In this document: positions 41,228 to 50,453 of the stretch, piece by piece
Layout: every line of letters starts with the position of its first letter
Position numbering within the stretch: the stretch's first letter is position 1
Source of the DNA: an uncultured Eggerthellaceae bacterium
Lineage (GTDB): Bacteria > Actinomycetota > Coriobacteriia > Coriobacteriales > Eggerthellaceae
Assembly (NCBI GenBank): GCA_958454405.1
Contig: CAUEBO010000014.1
Span: forward strand, 1 to 55,801
Length of the DNA: 55,801 nt
Direction of reading: 5' to 3'
Position numbers and translations under genes: made by a program
Notes under the pieces: generated by a model
What the model was told of the DNA's origin: nothing
Database searches by the model: none
What the model saw: only the letters and a program-made list of their open reading frames with translations

Positions 41228-44200
41228 ATGGCTCACAGAGCGGCCCGATTGCTTGCAGGCGCGATGACATGCGCGCTGGCTGTCTCGCTGTGCCCGATCG
41301 CGCATGCGGCGCCCCCGCAGGCATCTTCGGTCGATGAGGGCCGGGGGGGGGGCTTCCCTCTAGGCATTGACGGCTCGCAGGCGTTCGCTTCCCCCGCTGA
41401 AGGATCCTTTCGCTCGGCGACCGAGGTGACGGTGGGAACGAACGGCGACTACACGACGGTGACAGCTCTGTTCGAGGACTCCGGCGTTGCCGGCGACGTC
41501 GTCGCGAAGCTGACCGAAAACGTGACCGAGCCTGGGCGGACTGCGAGCTCGGGCCCGCTTTCGATGCCCGATCGGTTCACGTCGCTCACCATTCAATCGG
41601 ACTCGTCGTGCGAGTGGCTTCTCGCGGACGGCCTGGACAACGAGGAGCTCGGCTGGCTGTTCGCCAACGGGCGCAACCTGACCATCGGCGCGAACGTGAC
41701 GGTGCGAAGCGATGCGGGCGTCCACTCGCCCAGGATACTGGGAGGCGGTTGCCAGCAGGACGTGACCGGGTCTCCCGTCGTGACCATCGACGGCACGGTG
41801 GACGGCGACGTGTGCGGAGGCGGCTACCGCAGCGTCGTCACGGGCGATCCGCAGGTGGTCGTCAACGGAGAGGTGCACGGCGACGTCGCGGGCGGCGGCT
41901 TCGCGCAGCCGTTGGACGAGGCCACGGCGGAAACGGCCCACGCCGACATCGCGGGCAGCACGGCGGTGGTCGTCGGCAAGGGCGGCTTTGCCAACACGGT
42001 GATTGGCGGCGGCTGCATTCTCGCGTCTGCTGGATTTGCGAGCAGCCCCTCCTCTGTCGACACGCTGACGGCAAAGGTGTCCGGCGACTGCTCGATCGAT
42101 GTGGAGGGGCACATAGGCTATTCCGACCCTGCTCTCGTCGGAGGCGGCCTGGTGGACATCAGGGGAGGCTCCGTTTCCGGCGACGTGAGCGTGGCGGGCG
42201 AGGCGAGCATCGTCATAGGGGCGGCGGCTCAAGGGAAAGATTGGTCCGAGTTTCCCCTCGTCGGCGGTGGACGGGCCCTCGTGTTCACCGACGATGCGGC
42301 GCAGAGTCGGGCGACGGCCGACGTGGGCGCCGTGACGGTGAGCGCGACCCAAGACGAAAACGCGGATTACCAAGACTATGGCCAAATGTTCGGAGCTTTC
42401 ACGGGCGGCGGCTATGCGAACGGCGTGAGGGCCCAAGCGAACGTGGCTCGCGGCGTCGTCGTCACGACTGCTCGAGCGAGCGTCGACCAGCATGGCCTCG
42501 TCGGAGGCGGTCGAGCCGTCAACGGCGCCCAGGCGAACGTGAACGGAACCGTGCGCGTGGCCATCCAGTCGATCGGCGGCCAAGACTACGATTACGCGAA
42601 CGCGCAGGTGGTCATTGCTGGAGGCTTCGCGTTGGCCGGCAACCTGCAAGCCGGTCAGGCGCCAGAGGCGTCCGTTGCGAACGTCGGCGGCACTGAGCTG
42701 GTCGTGAAGAAAGGCGCTTCGGTGTCGAGCGCGGAGTCGGGCGACTTCCCTGTCAATCTGGTGGGCGGCGGCCTTGCCTGGGACGACGGCGGGTCGTACG
42801 CCGATGCGCGCGCCGCGCAGGCGCGCGTGCTGCGAGCAACCAGGGTCGAATTGGAGGCTGGCGTGGTCGTACCCGATGCGGTGATGGGCGGCGGCTTCGC
42901 TTTCGGTCGCGGCGATGCTTCGGCGCAGGACTCCGCCGTCGTGGTCGGCAACGCGGCGAGGCCGGGATCGACGCGGGGCGGCCTTCTGGGCGGAGGCTGC
43001 GCTTCGAGCGGCGGGAGCGCCGGCGTTGCCGGAAACGTGTCGATTGAGGCGAACGGAGCGACGCTGGCGAAGACCTATGGCGGCGGCAGGGCCGAGGACG
43101 ATTCATGCGACGCGGACGTCGGAGGAAACGTTTCCATCGCGCTTTCCGGTGCAGGGTCTTCGTCGAGCATCTACGTTGCCGGCGATGCGCATGCAGACGT
43201 CCTGGGCGATGCGGACGTCGTCATCACCGGGACGCAGAGCAAGCCCGTCTCGCTGGAGGGCGTGGGGGCCGACGAGTCTTCGTCGAACGTGCAGGGCGCG
43301 GTGTCGCTCACGGTCGGCGACGGCGTTGCGCCGACCGAGGTTCCCCTCTACTACGCATACGCCGTCGACGACGTGGTCGTGACCGATCAGGCGACGCTTG
43401 CCCATGCAAGCGTCGGCGCGGGCGGTGGGGCGAACAAGAACAAGCTGTTCTGGGGAGCTGAAACGCTCTCCGTCGCCTCCGGCGGCATCCTGGCTTTGAC
43501 GAACGCGAACAGCACGGCTGACCAGGAGGCGGTCGCGGGCGATTTCACGGGCGGCGGCACCGTGAGGCTGCTGTCCGGCAAGGAGCTGTCCATAGGAGGC
43601 AAGGCTTCGGGAGACACTGCGATCGAGATCGACGGAACGCCCCAGCTCGGTGAATCGTACGTGACGGTGGCTGCAGACGGAGGCGGCACGTTCTCTTACA
43701 GCGACGGGGGCCTGGTGCTTGCGAACCGGGAGACGGCGCTGCCGCAGCGGTGGAGGATCGTCGAATCCGCCTCGTCCCATGCCGTGACCGCGAGCGTGTA
43801 CCTGAACGACAGGCTCTGGCCCGACCATGGCAAGACCATCTCGCTTGCGACGAACGGGTCTTCTTTGGCCGATCTTGCGGACGTTCCCGACGGCAGCTAC
43901 GATGTTTGCGTCGACGGCATCGACACGGGCGTGGACGTGCAGGTGGCCGGAGCGGACGCCGAAGCGCGCATCGACTTCTACACGGTTTCATTCCGCATCG
44001 AGGACGGCGACGGCGCGTCTGGCAGCATCGTTTCCGCCACGGTGGGCGACAGTCCCCTGCAAAGCGGCGCCGAGGTGCTCAAGGGATCGTCCGTCGCTTT
44101 GACGGCCGAAGGCCATGGTGCGACTTCCTACGAATATGCGTGGAGCGGCGCGGGCATCGTCGCTTCGTCGGGCTCCGCGATCGTCGTGGACGGGATTTCC

Positions 44201-44782
44201 GCGCCAGTCGACGCCGTGTGCGCCGTGACGGGATTCGCAGCGCCGAAGCCCGAAGAAAACCGCATCGAGGGCATTCGGGGCGGGAGCTTGCTGGAGCGGG
44301 GCGTCAGCGTTTCGTTCGCTGCGATCGGCGCAGGCATGGACAACGACGCTCCGAGCGCGGGCGACTATCGTTGGGTTCCGCGCAGCTGGAAGGTGAATCC
44401 GTCAGGCGTATTCGACCCGGCAGGCCCTTACGTTGCGCAGTTCGACACCGCGGGCATGGCTTTGGGGCGCCACGAGCTGGTGGTCACCTACGGCCTTGAG
44501 CGGTACGACGGTTCCGTTTGGATCGACACAGGCGAAACCGGCAAGAACTCCTTGGCCTTCGAGCTCGTGCCTCCGGGCTCCCATCAGGCGCCGGATGCTG
44601 TTCCGGAGTCCGGAGCAGGCGCAGGGCCCGGCTCGCACCAGGGAAGCGCGCCATCGCTTGCGCCGACTAGCGATGCCCTTTCTCCGATCGCGTCTGCGAC
44701 GTTCGGCTGCGCGGCGCTCCTGTCCGCAGCGCTTGCGGCTTTGTGTGCGGCGAGGCTTCGCAGGAGGGAGGGGCTGCGCTAG
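41228..44782 (+). CDS. large secreted repeat protein with sortase-like tail; contains a G10 tract
   Basis: A 1184-residue protein. The signal peptide ends near CPIAHA. About a dozen degenerate repeats carry GGG plus aromatic or small residues (VGGGRA, TGGGYA, MGGGFA, YGGGRA) with intervening beta strands, suggesting a beta-solenoid or adhesin-like fold. Ig-like C-terminal regions follow, then LAPTSD, a hydrophobic helix and RLRRREG, resembling a variant sorting signal. A run of ten G (41343-41352) lies just after the signal peptide; in the read sequence the frame is open. ATG 41228 follows GGAAGGAA. Confidence 0.85.
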   Translation: MAHRAARLLAGAMTCALAVSLCPIAHAAPPQASSVDEGRGGGFPLGIDGSQAFASPAEGSFRSATEVTVGTNGDYTTVTALFEDSGVAGDVVAKLTENVTEPGRTASSGPLSMPDRFTSLTIQSDSSCEWLLADGLDNEELGWLFANGRNLTIGANVTVRSDAGVHSPRILGGGCQQDVTGSPVVTIDGTVDGDVCGGGYRSVVTGDPQVVVNGEVHGDVAGGGFAQPLDEATAETAHADIAGSTAVVVGKGGFANTVIGGGCILASAGFASSPSSVDTLTAKVSGDCSIDVEGHIGYSDPALVGGGLVDIRGGSVSGDVSVAGEASIVIGAAAQGKDWSEFPLVGGGRALVFTDDAAQSRATADVGAVTVSATQDENADYQDYGQMFGAFTGGGYANGVRAQANVARGVVVTTARASVDQHGLVGGGRAVNGAQANVNGTVRVAIQSIGGQDYDYANAQVVIAGGFALAGNLQAGQAPEASVANVGGTELVVKKGASVSSAESGDFPVNLVGGGLAWDDGGSYADARAAQARVLRATRVELEAGVVVPDAVMGGGFAFGRGDASAQDSAVVVGNAARPGSTRGGLLGGGCASSGGSAGVAGNVSIEANGATLAKTYGGGRAEDDSCDADVGGNVSIALSGAGSSSSIYVAGDAHADVLGDADVVITGTQSKPVSLEGVGADESSSNVQGAVSLTVGDGVAPTEVPLYYAYAVDDVVVTDQATLAHASVGAGGGANKNKLFWGAETLSVASGGILALTNANSTADQEAVAGDFTGGGTVRLLSGKELSIGGKASGDTAIEIDGTPQLGESYVTVAADGGGTFSYSDGGLVLANRETALPQRWRIVESASSHAVTASVYLNDRLWPDHGKTISLATNGSSLADLADVPDGSYDVCVDGIDTGVDVQVAGADAEARIDFYTVSFRIEDGDGASGSIVSATVGDSPLQSGAEVLKGSSVALTAEGHGATSYEYAWSGAGIVASSGSAIVVDGISAPVDAVCAVTGFAAPKPEENRIEGIRGGSLLERGVSVSFAAIGAGMDNDAPSAGDYRWVPRSWKVNPSGVFDPAGPYVAQFDTAGMALGRHELVVTYGLERYDGSVWIDTGETGKNSLAFELVPPGSHQAPDAVPESGAGAGPGSHQGSAPSLAPTSDALSPIASATFGCAALLSAALAALCAARLRRREGLR
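41343..41352. repeat. poly-G tract (10 G) inside a surface-protein gene
   Basis: Ten consecutive G at codons 39-42 of the gene at 41228. Such tracts mutate by slippage; one-base change would shift the frame and stop the protein early. Confidence 0.9.
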
Positions 44783-45092
44783 CCGCCGCCCCAGCATGCT
44801 CGGCTGCAAAGTGCCCGAGAAATGCACCTCTCTGACAGGGCAAAGACGTCCAAGGCGGTGCGGGCGGAGAAGATCGATTGCGGCCGGAAGCGCTGCGCTC
44901 CTCGACGCTTTCCGCACAGTGCGCCGCACGTGCGGCGCGCCGCTTTCCGGGCGAGCGCCTTGCGCGCGAGCGCCGTCGTGCTACAATGCGAATCCCCTGT
45001 TCCATTCGCAGGATCGATGGCAAACGGCGGCAGGTTGCGGCATGCCGCCCGAGGCTCGCGCGCCGCGGGCGACGAACGAGGAAGTGCCCCCT
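44783..45092 (+). promoter_or_regulatory. 310-bp intergenic region with promoter of the threonylcarbamoyl-AMP synthase gene
   Basis: A good promoter is TTGCGC (44960-44965), a 16-base spacer and TACAAT (44982-44987). A possible stem-loop CGGAAGCG/CGCTTTCCG at about 44881-44911 has no U-run. I see no gene in the rest. Confidence 0.6.
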
Positions 45093-45701
45093 ATGGCGAA
45101 GCTGACAAGCACGATGCAGGAGACGGTCGCGGCGCTCAAGCGCGGGGATGCGGCCCTGTTCCCGACGGAAACGGTGTACGGCCTGGGCGTGGCCGTTGAT
45201 GCGGCGGAAAGCCCCCGGCTGCTCTTCGACCTCAAGGGACGCGACCAGGGCAAGCCCATCTCCTGGCTCGTGGCCGACGCCGCCGACCTCGATCGGTACG
45301 GCAGGCTCGTCCCCGACTTCGCCCGCGTGCTCGCGCGCACGTTCTGGCCCGGGCCGCTCACCCTCATCGTGAAGGCCTCCGAGGCGGTTCCCGCCGCGTT
45401 CCGCTCGGCCGAGGGCACCATCGGCCTGCGCATGCCCGACAGCCGAACGGCGCTCCAGCTCATCCGCTCGGTCGGGTGCCCTCTCGCCACGACGTCGGCG
45501 AACATGGCGGGCCTCAAGGCTCCGCGCTCGTTCGAGGCCGTCGACGACGTCCTCGCGGAGCGCGTCGGCGCCGTTCTGGCCGACCCCGACGATTCCGGGA
45601 AGAGCGGCGTGGCGTCCACCGTCCTCGACTGCACGCACGATCATCCGGTGATGGTGCGGGAAGGCGCCATCACCGTGGCCGACATCCAGTCGCTGTCGTA
45701 G
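45093..45701 (+). CDS. L-threonylcarbamoyladenylate synthase (TsaC/Sua5/YciO family)
   Basis: A 202-residue protein whose family makes threonylcarbamoyl-AMP for the t6A37 modification of ANN-decoding tRNAs. The conserved start KRGDAALFPTETVYGLG, the middle TFWPGPLTLIVK and the C-terminal ATTSANMAG are present. It has the short TsaC length without the Sua5 C-terminal domain. ATG 45093 follows GAGGAAG. It has its own promoter. Confidence 0.93.
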   Translation: MAKLTSTMQETVAALKRGDAALFPTETVYGLGVAVDAAESPRLLFDLKGRDQGKPISWLVADAADLDRYGRLVPDFARVLARTFWPGPLTLIVKASEAVPAAFRSAEGTIGLRMPDSRTALQLIRSVGCPLATTSANMAGLKAPRSFEAVDDVLAERVGAVLADPDDSGKSGVASTVLDCTHDHPVMVREGAITVADIQSLS

Positions 45702-45899
45702 CCTCGCGCTTCGGCTTGCCCTGCAAGGCTTGGGGGCGTTTCCGGGCTTTTCCGGAAGAGATGCTGCGCCGCGCGGGCGTCAACCGCGCGGTTCCAGCGT
45801 CGTCGGGGGCGATGTGCCGCAAGGCGTACTCGCAGCCGCAAAGAGCGGGACCGCTTCCATGCGCGGTCCAGCCTCGCCTTCGCAAGAATCGGAAACGAC

Positions 45900-46034
45900 C
45901 GAAAATGCGGTCGAATGCGCAGTCCGCGGATCCATTTTGCGGCTTTCGCGCGCGGACGCCGCGCATAACGCCTGGTCGCAAAATCCGAGCGCCCGTTCGC
46001 GCGCTCGGCGATTGCACATTCGACCGCATTTTCG
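45900..46034. repeat. 135-bp element: 22-bp outer inverted repeat with two inner hairpins
   Basis: The arms at 45900-45921 and 46013-46034 pair at 21 of 22 positions (one GT wobble). Inside lie two hairpins: GTCCGCG/CGCGGAC (45922-45928, 45951-45957) and CCGAGCGC/GCGCTCGG (45985-45992, 46001-46008). The fold is a three-way junction, so it could be a MITE-like repeat or a structured RNA. Strand is undetermined. Confidence 0.75.
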
Positions 46035-46156
46035 TCCACCTGCCCGTCTTCCGCCCTTCGGCTGGGCGCGGGCGCAAGCCTCGGCGCGCGGCGGCTGCGG
46101 CACCCGCCGCCCTTCCTCTCGGCCGATCCCGCGGGCGCGCATTCGGCGCCTCGGAG

Positions 46157-46162
46157 TATAAT
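46157..46162 (+). promoter_or_regulatory. TATAAT -10 box of the lipase-glpK-rpiB transcript
   Basis: The consensus -10 lies 30 bases before the ATG at 46192; the -35 is weak. GGGGAGGGG provides the ribosome site. Confidence 0.5.
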
Positions 46163-46191
46163 GGAGCGAAACTCCTGGGGAGGGGATTGTC

Positions 46192-47169
46192 ATGGATGTC
46201 GCGGTCACTGCCGCGCCGGTGGGCTTCTTGTCCCATGACGGCGCGTCGAAGATCAAGGGTCTCGAATGGAAGCCCGCCGAGGTGAGGGGCAGGAAGCGCG
46301 CCGCGCCGCGCGGGGTGGTGCAGATCGTGCACGGCATGGTGGAGCACGTGGGGCGCTACGACGAGTTCGCCCGTTTCCTTGCGGAACGCGGCTTCGTGGT
46401 GTGCGCCGCCGACCACATCGGGCACGGCAAAAGCGTTTCATCGCCTGAAGAGCTGGGCTGTCTGCCCGTCGACGGCAAGGACGTGCTCATCGAGGACGTC
46501 CACGAGCTGCGCAAGACCGTGACCGCGCGCTATTCGCGCCAGACGCCTTACATCCTGTTCGGCCATTCCATGGGCAGCTTCATCGTGCGCGCCTATTTGG
46601 CCCGCTACGGCGAGGGCGTCTCCGGCGCCGTGCTGTGCGGCACCGGCCAGCAGCCGCTTGCGCTGTCGAAGGCCGGCAACATGCTCGCGCGCGCCATAGC
46701 CCGGAGCAAGGGGCCCGACTACCGCAGCGCCCTGCTCGATCGCATGGGGGTGGGCGCGTATGCGAGCCAGATCGAGGGCGCGCGCACGCCGCACGATTGG
46801 ATATGCACCGACCCGGCCGTGGTGGACGCGTATGCTGCAGACGAGCTGTGCGGGGCCGTGTTCTCCGTGGGCGGGTACGCCGCCCTCACCGACCTCACGG
46901 GCGAGGTCGCCACGGCACGATGCGCGGCCAAGGTGCCGAAGGACCTGCCGCTGCTGTTCGTGGCAGGCGCGGAGGACCCGGTGGGGGCGTGCGGCAAGGG
47001 CGTGGAGTCCGCTGCCGAGCTCATGCGCCGCTCGGGGGTGCGCGACGTCGAGATGAAGCTGTACGAGGGCATGCGCCATGAAATCCTCAACGAGCCCGGC
47101 CGCGCCCAGGTTTATACTGATGTGGTCGATTGGATTGAGGAGCATGCATGCCGAAACGCTACGTCGTAG
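46192..47169 (+). CDS. alpha/beta hydrolase, monoacylglycerol-lipase-like
   Basis: A 325-residue Hydrolase_4/S33-type enzyme. HGMVEHVGRYDEFA matches the HG.aEH..RY signature of monoacylglycerol lipases. The nucleophile elbow is GHSMGS, the acid is probably in GAEDPVG, and the His is in GMRHEIL. No signal peptide, so it is cytoplasmic. Its last 22 bases overlap glpK, indicating coupled translation, so hydrolysis of glyceride esters to feed glycerol kinase is a reasonable inference. Confidence 0.9.
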   Translation: MDVAVTAAPVGFLSHDGASKIKGLEWKPAEVRGRKRAAPRGVVQIVHGMVEHVGRYDEFARFLAERGFVVCAADHIGHGKSVSSPEELGCLPVDGKDVLIEDVHELRKTVTARYSRQTPYILFGHSMGSFIVRAYLARYGEGVSGAVLCGTGQQPLALSKAGNMLARAIARSKGPDYRSALLDRMGVGAYASQIEGARTPHDWICTDPAVVDAYAADELCGAVFSVGGYAALTDLTGEVATARCAAKVPKDLPLLFVAGAEDPVGACGKGVESAAELMRRSGVRDVEMKLYEGMRHEILNEPGRAQVYTDVVDWIEEHACRNATS

Positions 47170-48641
47170 CGCTCGACCAGGGAACCACCTCGTCGCGCGC
47201 GATGCTCGTCGATGCGCGCGGTCGCGTCGTCGATGCGGTGCAGAACCCGTTCCCGCAGATATACCCCCAACCCGGCTGGGTGGAGCACGATCCGCGCGAC
47301 ATCCTGTCCTCGCAGCTGGGCGCGCTCACCGAGCTGTTGGTGGCGCGCAACCTCGGGCCCGATGACATCGACGGCATCGGCATCACCAACCAGCGCGAGA
47401 CCACGATCGTGTGGAACCGCGAGACGGGCGAGCCGGTGATGAACGCCATCGTGTGGCAGTGCCGCCGCACCGCGCCCCTCATCGAACAGATCGCCGCCGA
47501 TCCTGCCGTTGTGCGCGAGATCGCAGACCGCACGGGGCTCGTGCCCGACGCGTATTTCTCCGCGAGCAAGGTCAAGTGGATTCTCGACAACGTGGAGGGC
47601 GCGCGCCAAGACGCGGAGGACGGCAAACTGGCGTTCGGCACGGTTGACAGCTGGCTCATCTGGTCGCTCACACAGGGGCGGGTGCATGCCACCGACGTGA
47701 CCAACGCCAGCCGCACCATGCTCTTCAACATCCACGACATGCGCTGGGACCCCTGGCTGCTCGATCTGTTCGACGTGCCCGCGTCGATGCTGCCCGAAGT
47801 GCGCCCGTCGTCGGGCGAGTTCGGGCGCACGGCGAACCCCGGCATCGCGCCGGGCGTGCCCATCTGCGGCGTGGCGGGTGACCAGCAGGCGGCGCTGTTC
47901 GGCCAATGCTGCTTCGAGGCGGGCCAGGCGAAGAACACGTACGGGACCGGCTGCTTTTTGCTCATGCACACCGGATTCGAGGCCTGTCGGTCGAACCACG
48001 GCCTGGTCACGACCGTCGCCGCATCCAGGCCCGGTACTGAAGCTCCCGAATACGCGCTGGAGGGCAGCGTGTTCGTGGCCGGCGCGCTCATCCAATGGCT
48101 GCGCGACGAGCTGGGCCTCATCGACGCGGCCGACGAGACCGACGCGCTGGCCCGCAGCGTCGAAGGAACCGACGGCGTGTACGTCGTGCCGGCCTTCACC
48201 GGGCTGGGTGCCCCGTACTGGGACGCCGATGCGCGCGGCGCCGTCTACGGTCTCACCCGCGGCACGACCCGCGCGCAGCTGGTGCGCGCCGCGCTGGAAT
48301 CCCTGGCGTACCAGGTGCACGATCTGGCCGTGGCTATGGAGGCCGACGCGGGCGTGCCCCTGCGCGCGCTCAACGTCGACGGCGGCGCGTCGGCGAACGA
48401 TTTTCTCATGCAGTTCCAAAGCGATCTCTTGCGATGCGAGCTGCGCCGCCCCCAGAATACGGAGACGACGGCGCTCGGCGCGGCGTTCCTCGCCGGGCTG
48501 GCCACGGGGTTTTGGAAGGACGCCGAGGTTCTGTGCGAGCTGCGGTCCTCCGACGAGCACTTCGAGCCGTCCATGGACGATGCGCGGCGCGAGGCGCTGT
48601 TGGAAGGCTGGAAGCGCGCCGTCCGCAAGACGATGGGGTAG
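47148..48641 (+). CDS. glpK: glycerol kinase
   Basis: A 497-residue FGGY-family kinase that phosphorylates glycerol to glycerol 3-phosphate. N-terminal DQGTTSSRAMLVD, GITNQRETTIVW, the FGGY signature region YGTGCFLLMHTG and GGASANDFLMQFQSDLL are intact, and the length is normal. ATG 47148 lies inside the lipase gene and has GAGGAG upstream. rpiB follows after 19 bases. Confidence 0.97.
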   Translation: MPKRYVVALDQGTTSSRAMLVDARGRVVDAVQNPFPQIYPQPGWVEHDPRDILSSQLGALTELLVARNLGPDDIDGIGITNQRETTIVWNRETGEPVMNAIVWQCRRTAPLIEQIAADPAVVREIADRTGLVPDAYFSASKVKWILDNVEGARQDAEDGKLAFGTVDSWLIWSLTQGRVHATDVTNASRTMLFNIHDMRWDPWLLDLFDVPASMLPEVRPSSGEFGRTANPGIAPGVPICGVAGDQQAALFGQCCFEAGQAKNTYGTGCFLLMHTGFEACRSNHGLVTTVAASRPGTEAPEYALEGSVFVAGALIQWLRDELGLIDAADETDALARSVEGTDGVYVVPAFTGLGAPYWDADARGAVYGLTRGTTRAQLVRAALESLAYQVHDLAVAMEADAGVPLRALNVDGGASANDFLMQFQSDLLRCELRRPQNTETTALGAAFLAGLATGFWKDAEVLCELRSSDEHFEPSMDDARREALLEGWKRAVRKTMG

Positions 48642-48660
48642 ACGAGAGAAAGGCTCTGCG

Positions 48661-49101
48661 GTGAAACTGAGCATTGCAAGCGACCACGCGGGATTCGAGC
48701 AGAAGCAGGCGCTCGCGGCGCATTTGCGGGAACGCGGCCACGAAGTGGTCGACCGGGGCCCCGATTCCGACGATCGCGTGGACTACCCCGACTTCGCCGA
48801 ACTGGTCGCGCATGACGTGGCGGACGGCGAAGCCGAGCGCGGCGTGCTCGTGTGCGGCACTGGCATCGGCATGGCCATCGCCGCCAACAAGGTGCCCGGT
48901 ATCCGCGCCGCGAACATCGTGTCGCCGGCTTTCGCCGTGCTCTGCCGAGAGCACAACGACGCGAACGTCGTCACGCTCTCGGGCCGCTTCGTCGACGAGG
49001 CCGTGAACCGCGAGATCCTCGACGCGTTCCTCTCCACCGGGTTCGGCGGCGGCCGCCATGCGGGCCGCGTCGAGAAGATCAGGGCCCTCGAAGCCGAGTA
49101 G
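48661..49101 (+). CDS. rpiB: ribose-5-phosphate isomerase B
   Basis: A 146-residue RpiB/LacAB-family isomerase interconverting ribose 5-phosphate and ribulose 5-phosphate. SDHAGFEQK, the catalytic Cys in CGTGIGMAIAANKVPG and REHNDANVVTLSGR are present. It starts with GTG at 48661. It is probably co-transcribed with glpK, although its pathway is separate. Confidence 0.93.
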   Translation: MKLSIASDHAGFEQKQALAAHLRERGHEVVDRGPDSDDRVDYPDFAELVAHDVADGEAERGVLVCGTGIGMAIAANKVPGIRAANIVSPAFAVLCREHNDANVVTLSGRFVDEAVNREILDAFLSTGFGGGRHAGRVEKIRALEAE

Positions 49102-49154
49102 CGCCGGCTGTCGCGGTTTTCGCGGCTTGGCAGGTGCTCCCGGCCCGCAGGTTG

Positions 49155-49163
49155 TGCTAGCAT
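49155..49163 (+). promoter_or_regulatory. extended -10 candidate upstream of glyA
   Basis: TGC plus TAGCAT (49158-49163) fits an extended -10. A TTGGCA at 49127 is 25 bases upstream and too distant. The glyA ATG at 49196 has AAAGGAA. Confidence 0.35.
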
Positions 49164-49195
49164 ACGGAAAAACGCCTTGTCGAAAGGAACCGCCC

Positions 49196-50452
49196 ATGTC
49201 CTTGGCCTACCTGCCCCAGACCGATCCCGCCGTCGCCGACGCGCTGCGCCAGGAACTCGCGCGCGAGCGCGATTCCGTCGAGCTCATCGCATCGGAGAAC
49301 TTCACGTCCCGCGCCGTCATGGAGGCCGTGGGCAGCGTGCTCACGAACAAGTACGCCGAGGGCTATCCGCGCAAGCGCTACTACGGCGGCTGCGAGAAGG
49401 TGGACATCGTCGAAGACCTGGCGCGCGACCGCGCCTGCGAGCTGTTCGGCGCGGGCTTCGCGAACGTGCAGCCCCACTGCGGCGCGAACGCCAACTTCGC
49501 CGCTTACGCGGCGCTCATCGAGCTGGGCGACACGGTGCTGGGCATGAGCCTGGACCAGGGCGGCCACCTCACGCACGGCTCGCCGGTGAACTTCTCGGGC
49601 CGCTACTACAACTTCGCCAGCTACGGCGTGGACCCCGAAACCGAGACCATCGACTACGACGAGGTGGAGCGCATCGCCAAGGAGGTCCGTCCGAAGCTCA
49701 TCGTGGGCGGCGCGTCGGCTTACCCGCGCATCATCGACTTCGAGCGCATGGCGGCCATCGCGCACGAGGTGGGCGCGTACTTCATGGTGGACATGGCGCA
49801 TATCGCCGGCCTCGTGGCCGCAGGCGCGCATCCCAGCCCCGTGCCCCATGCCGACGTGGTCACGTCCACCAGCCACAAGACGCTGCGCGGCCCGCGCGGC
49901 GGCTTCATCCTCTCGAACGACGAGGACATCGCCAAGAAGGTGGACAAGGCCGTGTTCCCCGGAGCGCAGGGCGGACCGCTCATGCATGTCATCGCCGGCA
50001 AGGCCGTCGCGTTCGGCGAGGCGCAGCAGCCCGCCTACAAAGAGTACATCGACCACGTGGTGGAGAACGCCCGCACGCTGGGCCAGGGCATGATGGACGG
50101 GGGCCTGCGCCTCGTGTCCGGCGGCACCGACAACCACCTGTGCCTCGTCGACCTCACGGCCGCCGACGTCACCGGCAAGGACGCCGAGAAGCTGCTGGAG
50201 AGCGTGGGCCTGACGACGAACAAGAACTCCATCCCCAACGAGACGCGCTCCCCGTTCGTCACGAGCGGCATCCGCGTGGGCTCGGCCGCCGCCACCACAC
50301 GCGGCTTCACGGCCGACGACTTCTACGAGGTGGGCCAGCTCATCGCCGCCACGGTGTTTAACGCCGGCGACGAGGCCAAGCTCGCCGACATCCGCACGAA
50401 GGTGGACGCCCTGCTGGCCGCCCATCCCCTCTATCCGGAACTGGTGTATTGA
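49196..50452 (+). CDS. glyA: serine hydroxymethyltransferase
   Basis: A 418-residue PLP enzyme that converts serine to glycine and loads one-carbon units on tetrahydrofolate. The PLP lysine lies in TSTSHKTLRGPRGG. ELIASENFTS, NKYAEGYPRKRYYGG and GSAAATTRGF are family blocks. The ATG at 49196 follows AAAGGAA. upp begins one base after its stop. Confidence 0.98.
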   Translation: MSLAYLPQTDPAVADALRQELARERDSVELIASENFTSRAVMEAVGSVLTNKYAEGYPRKRYYGGCEKVDIVEDLARDRACELFGAGFANVQPHCGANANFAAYAALIELGDTVLGMSLDQGGHLTHGSPVNFSGRYYNFASYGVDPETETIDYDEVERIAKEVRPKLIVGGASAYPRIIDFERMAAIAHEVGAYFMVDMAHIAGLVAAGAHPSPVPHADVVTSTSHKTLRGPRGGFILSNDEDIAKKVDKAVFPGAQGGPLMHVIAGKAVAFGEAQQPAYKEYIDHVVENARTLGQGMMDGGLRLVSGGTDNHLCLVDLTAADVTGKDAEKLLESVGLTTNKNSIPNETRSPFVTSGIRVGSAAATTRGFTADDFYEVGQLIAATVFNAGDEAKLADIRTKVDALLAAHPLYPELVY

Positions 50453-50453
50453 T

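Larger units (their letters stand above)
45702..46191. other. 490-bp intergenic region with a large structured element
   Basis: Most of the region is non-coding. It contains the element at 45900-46034, small hairpins such as GGACCGC/GCGGTCC near 45848-45869, and the -10 box TATAAT (46157-46162) of the lipase gene. No protein gene is supported. Confidence 0.7.
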
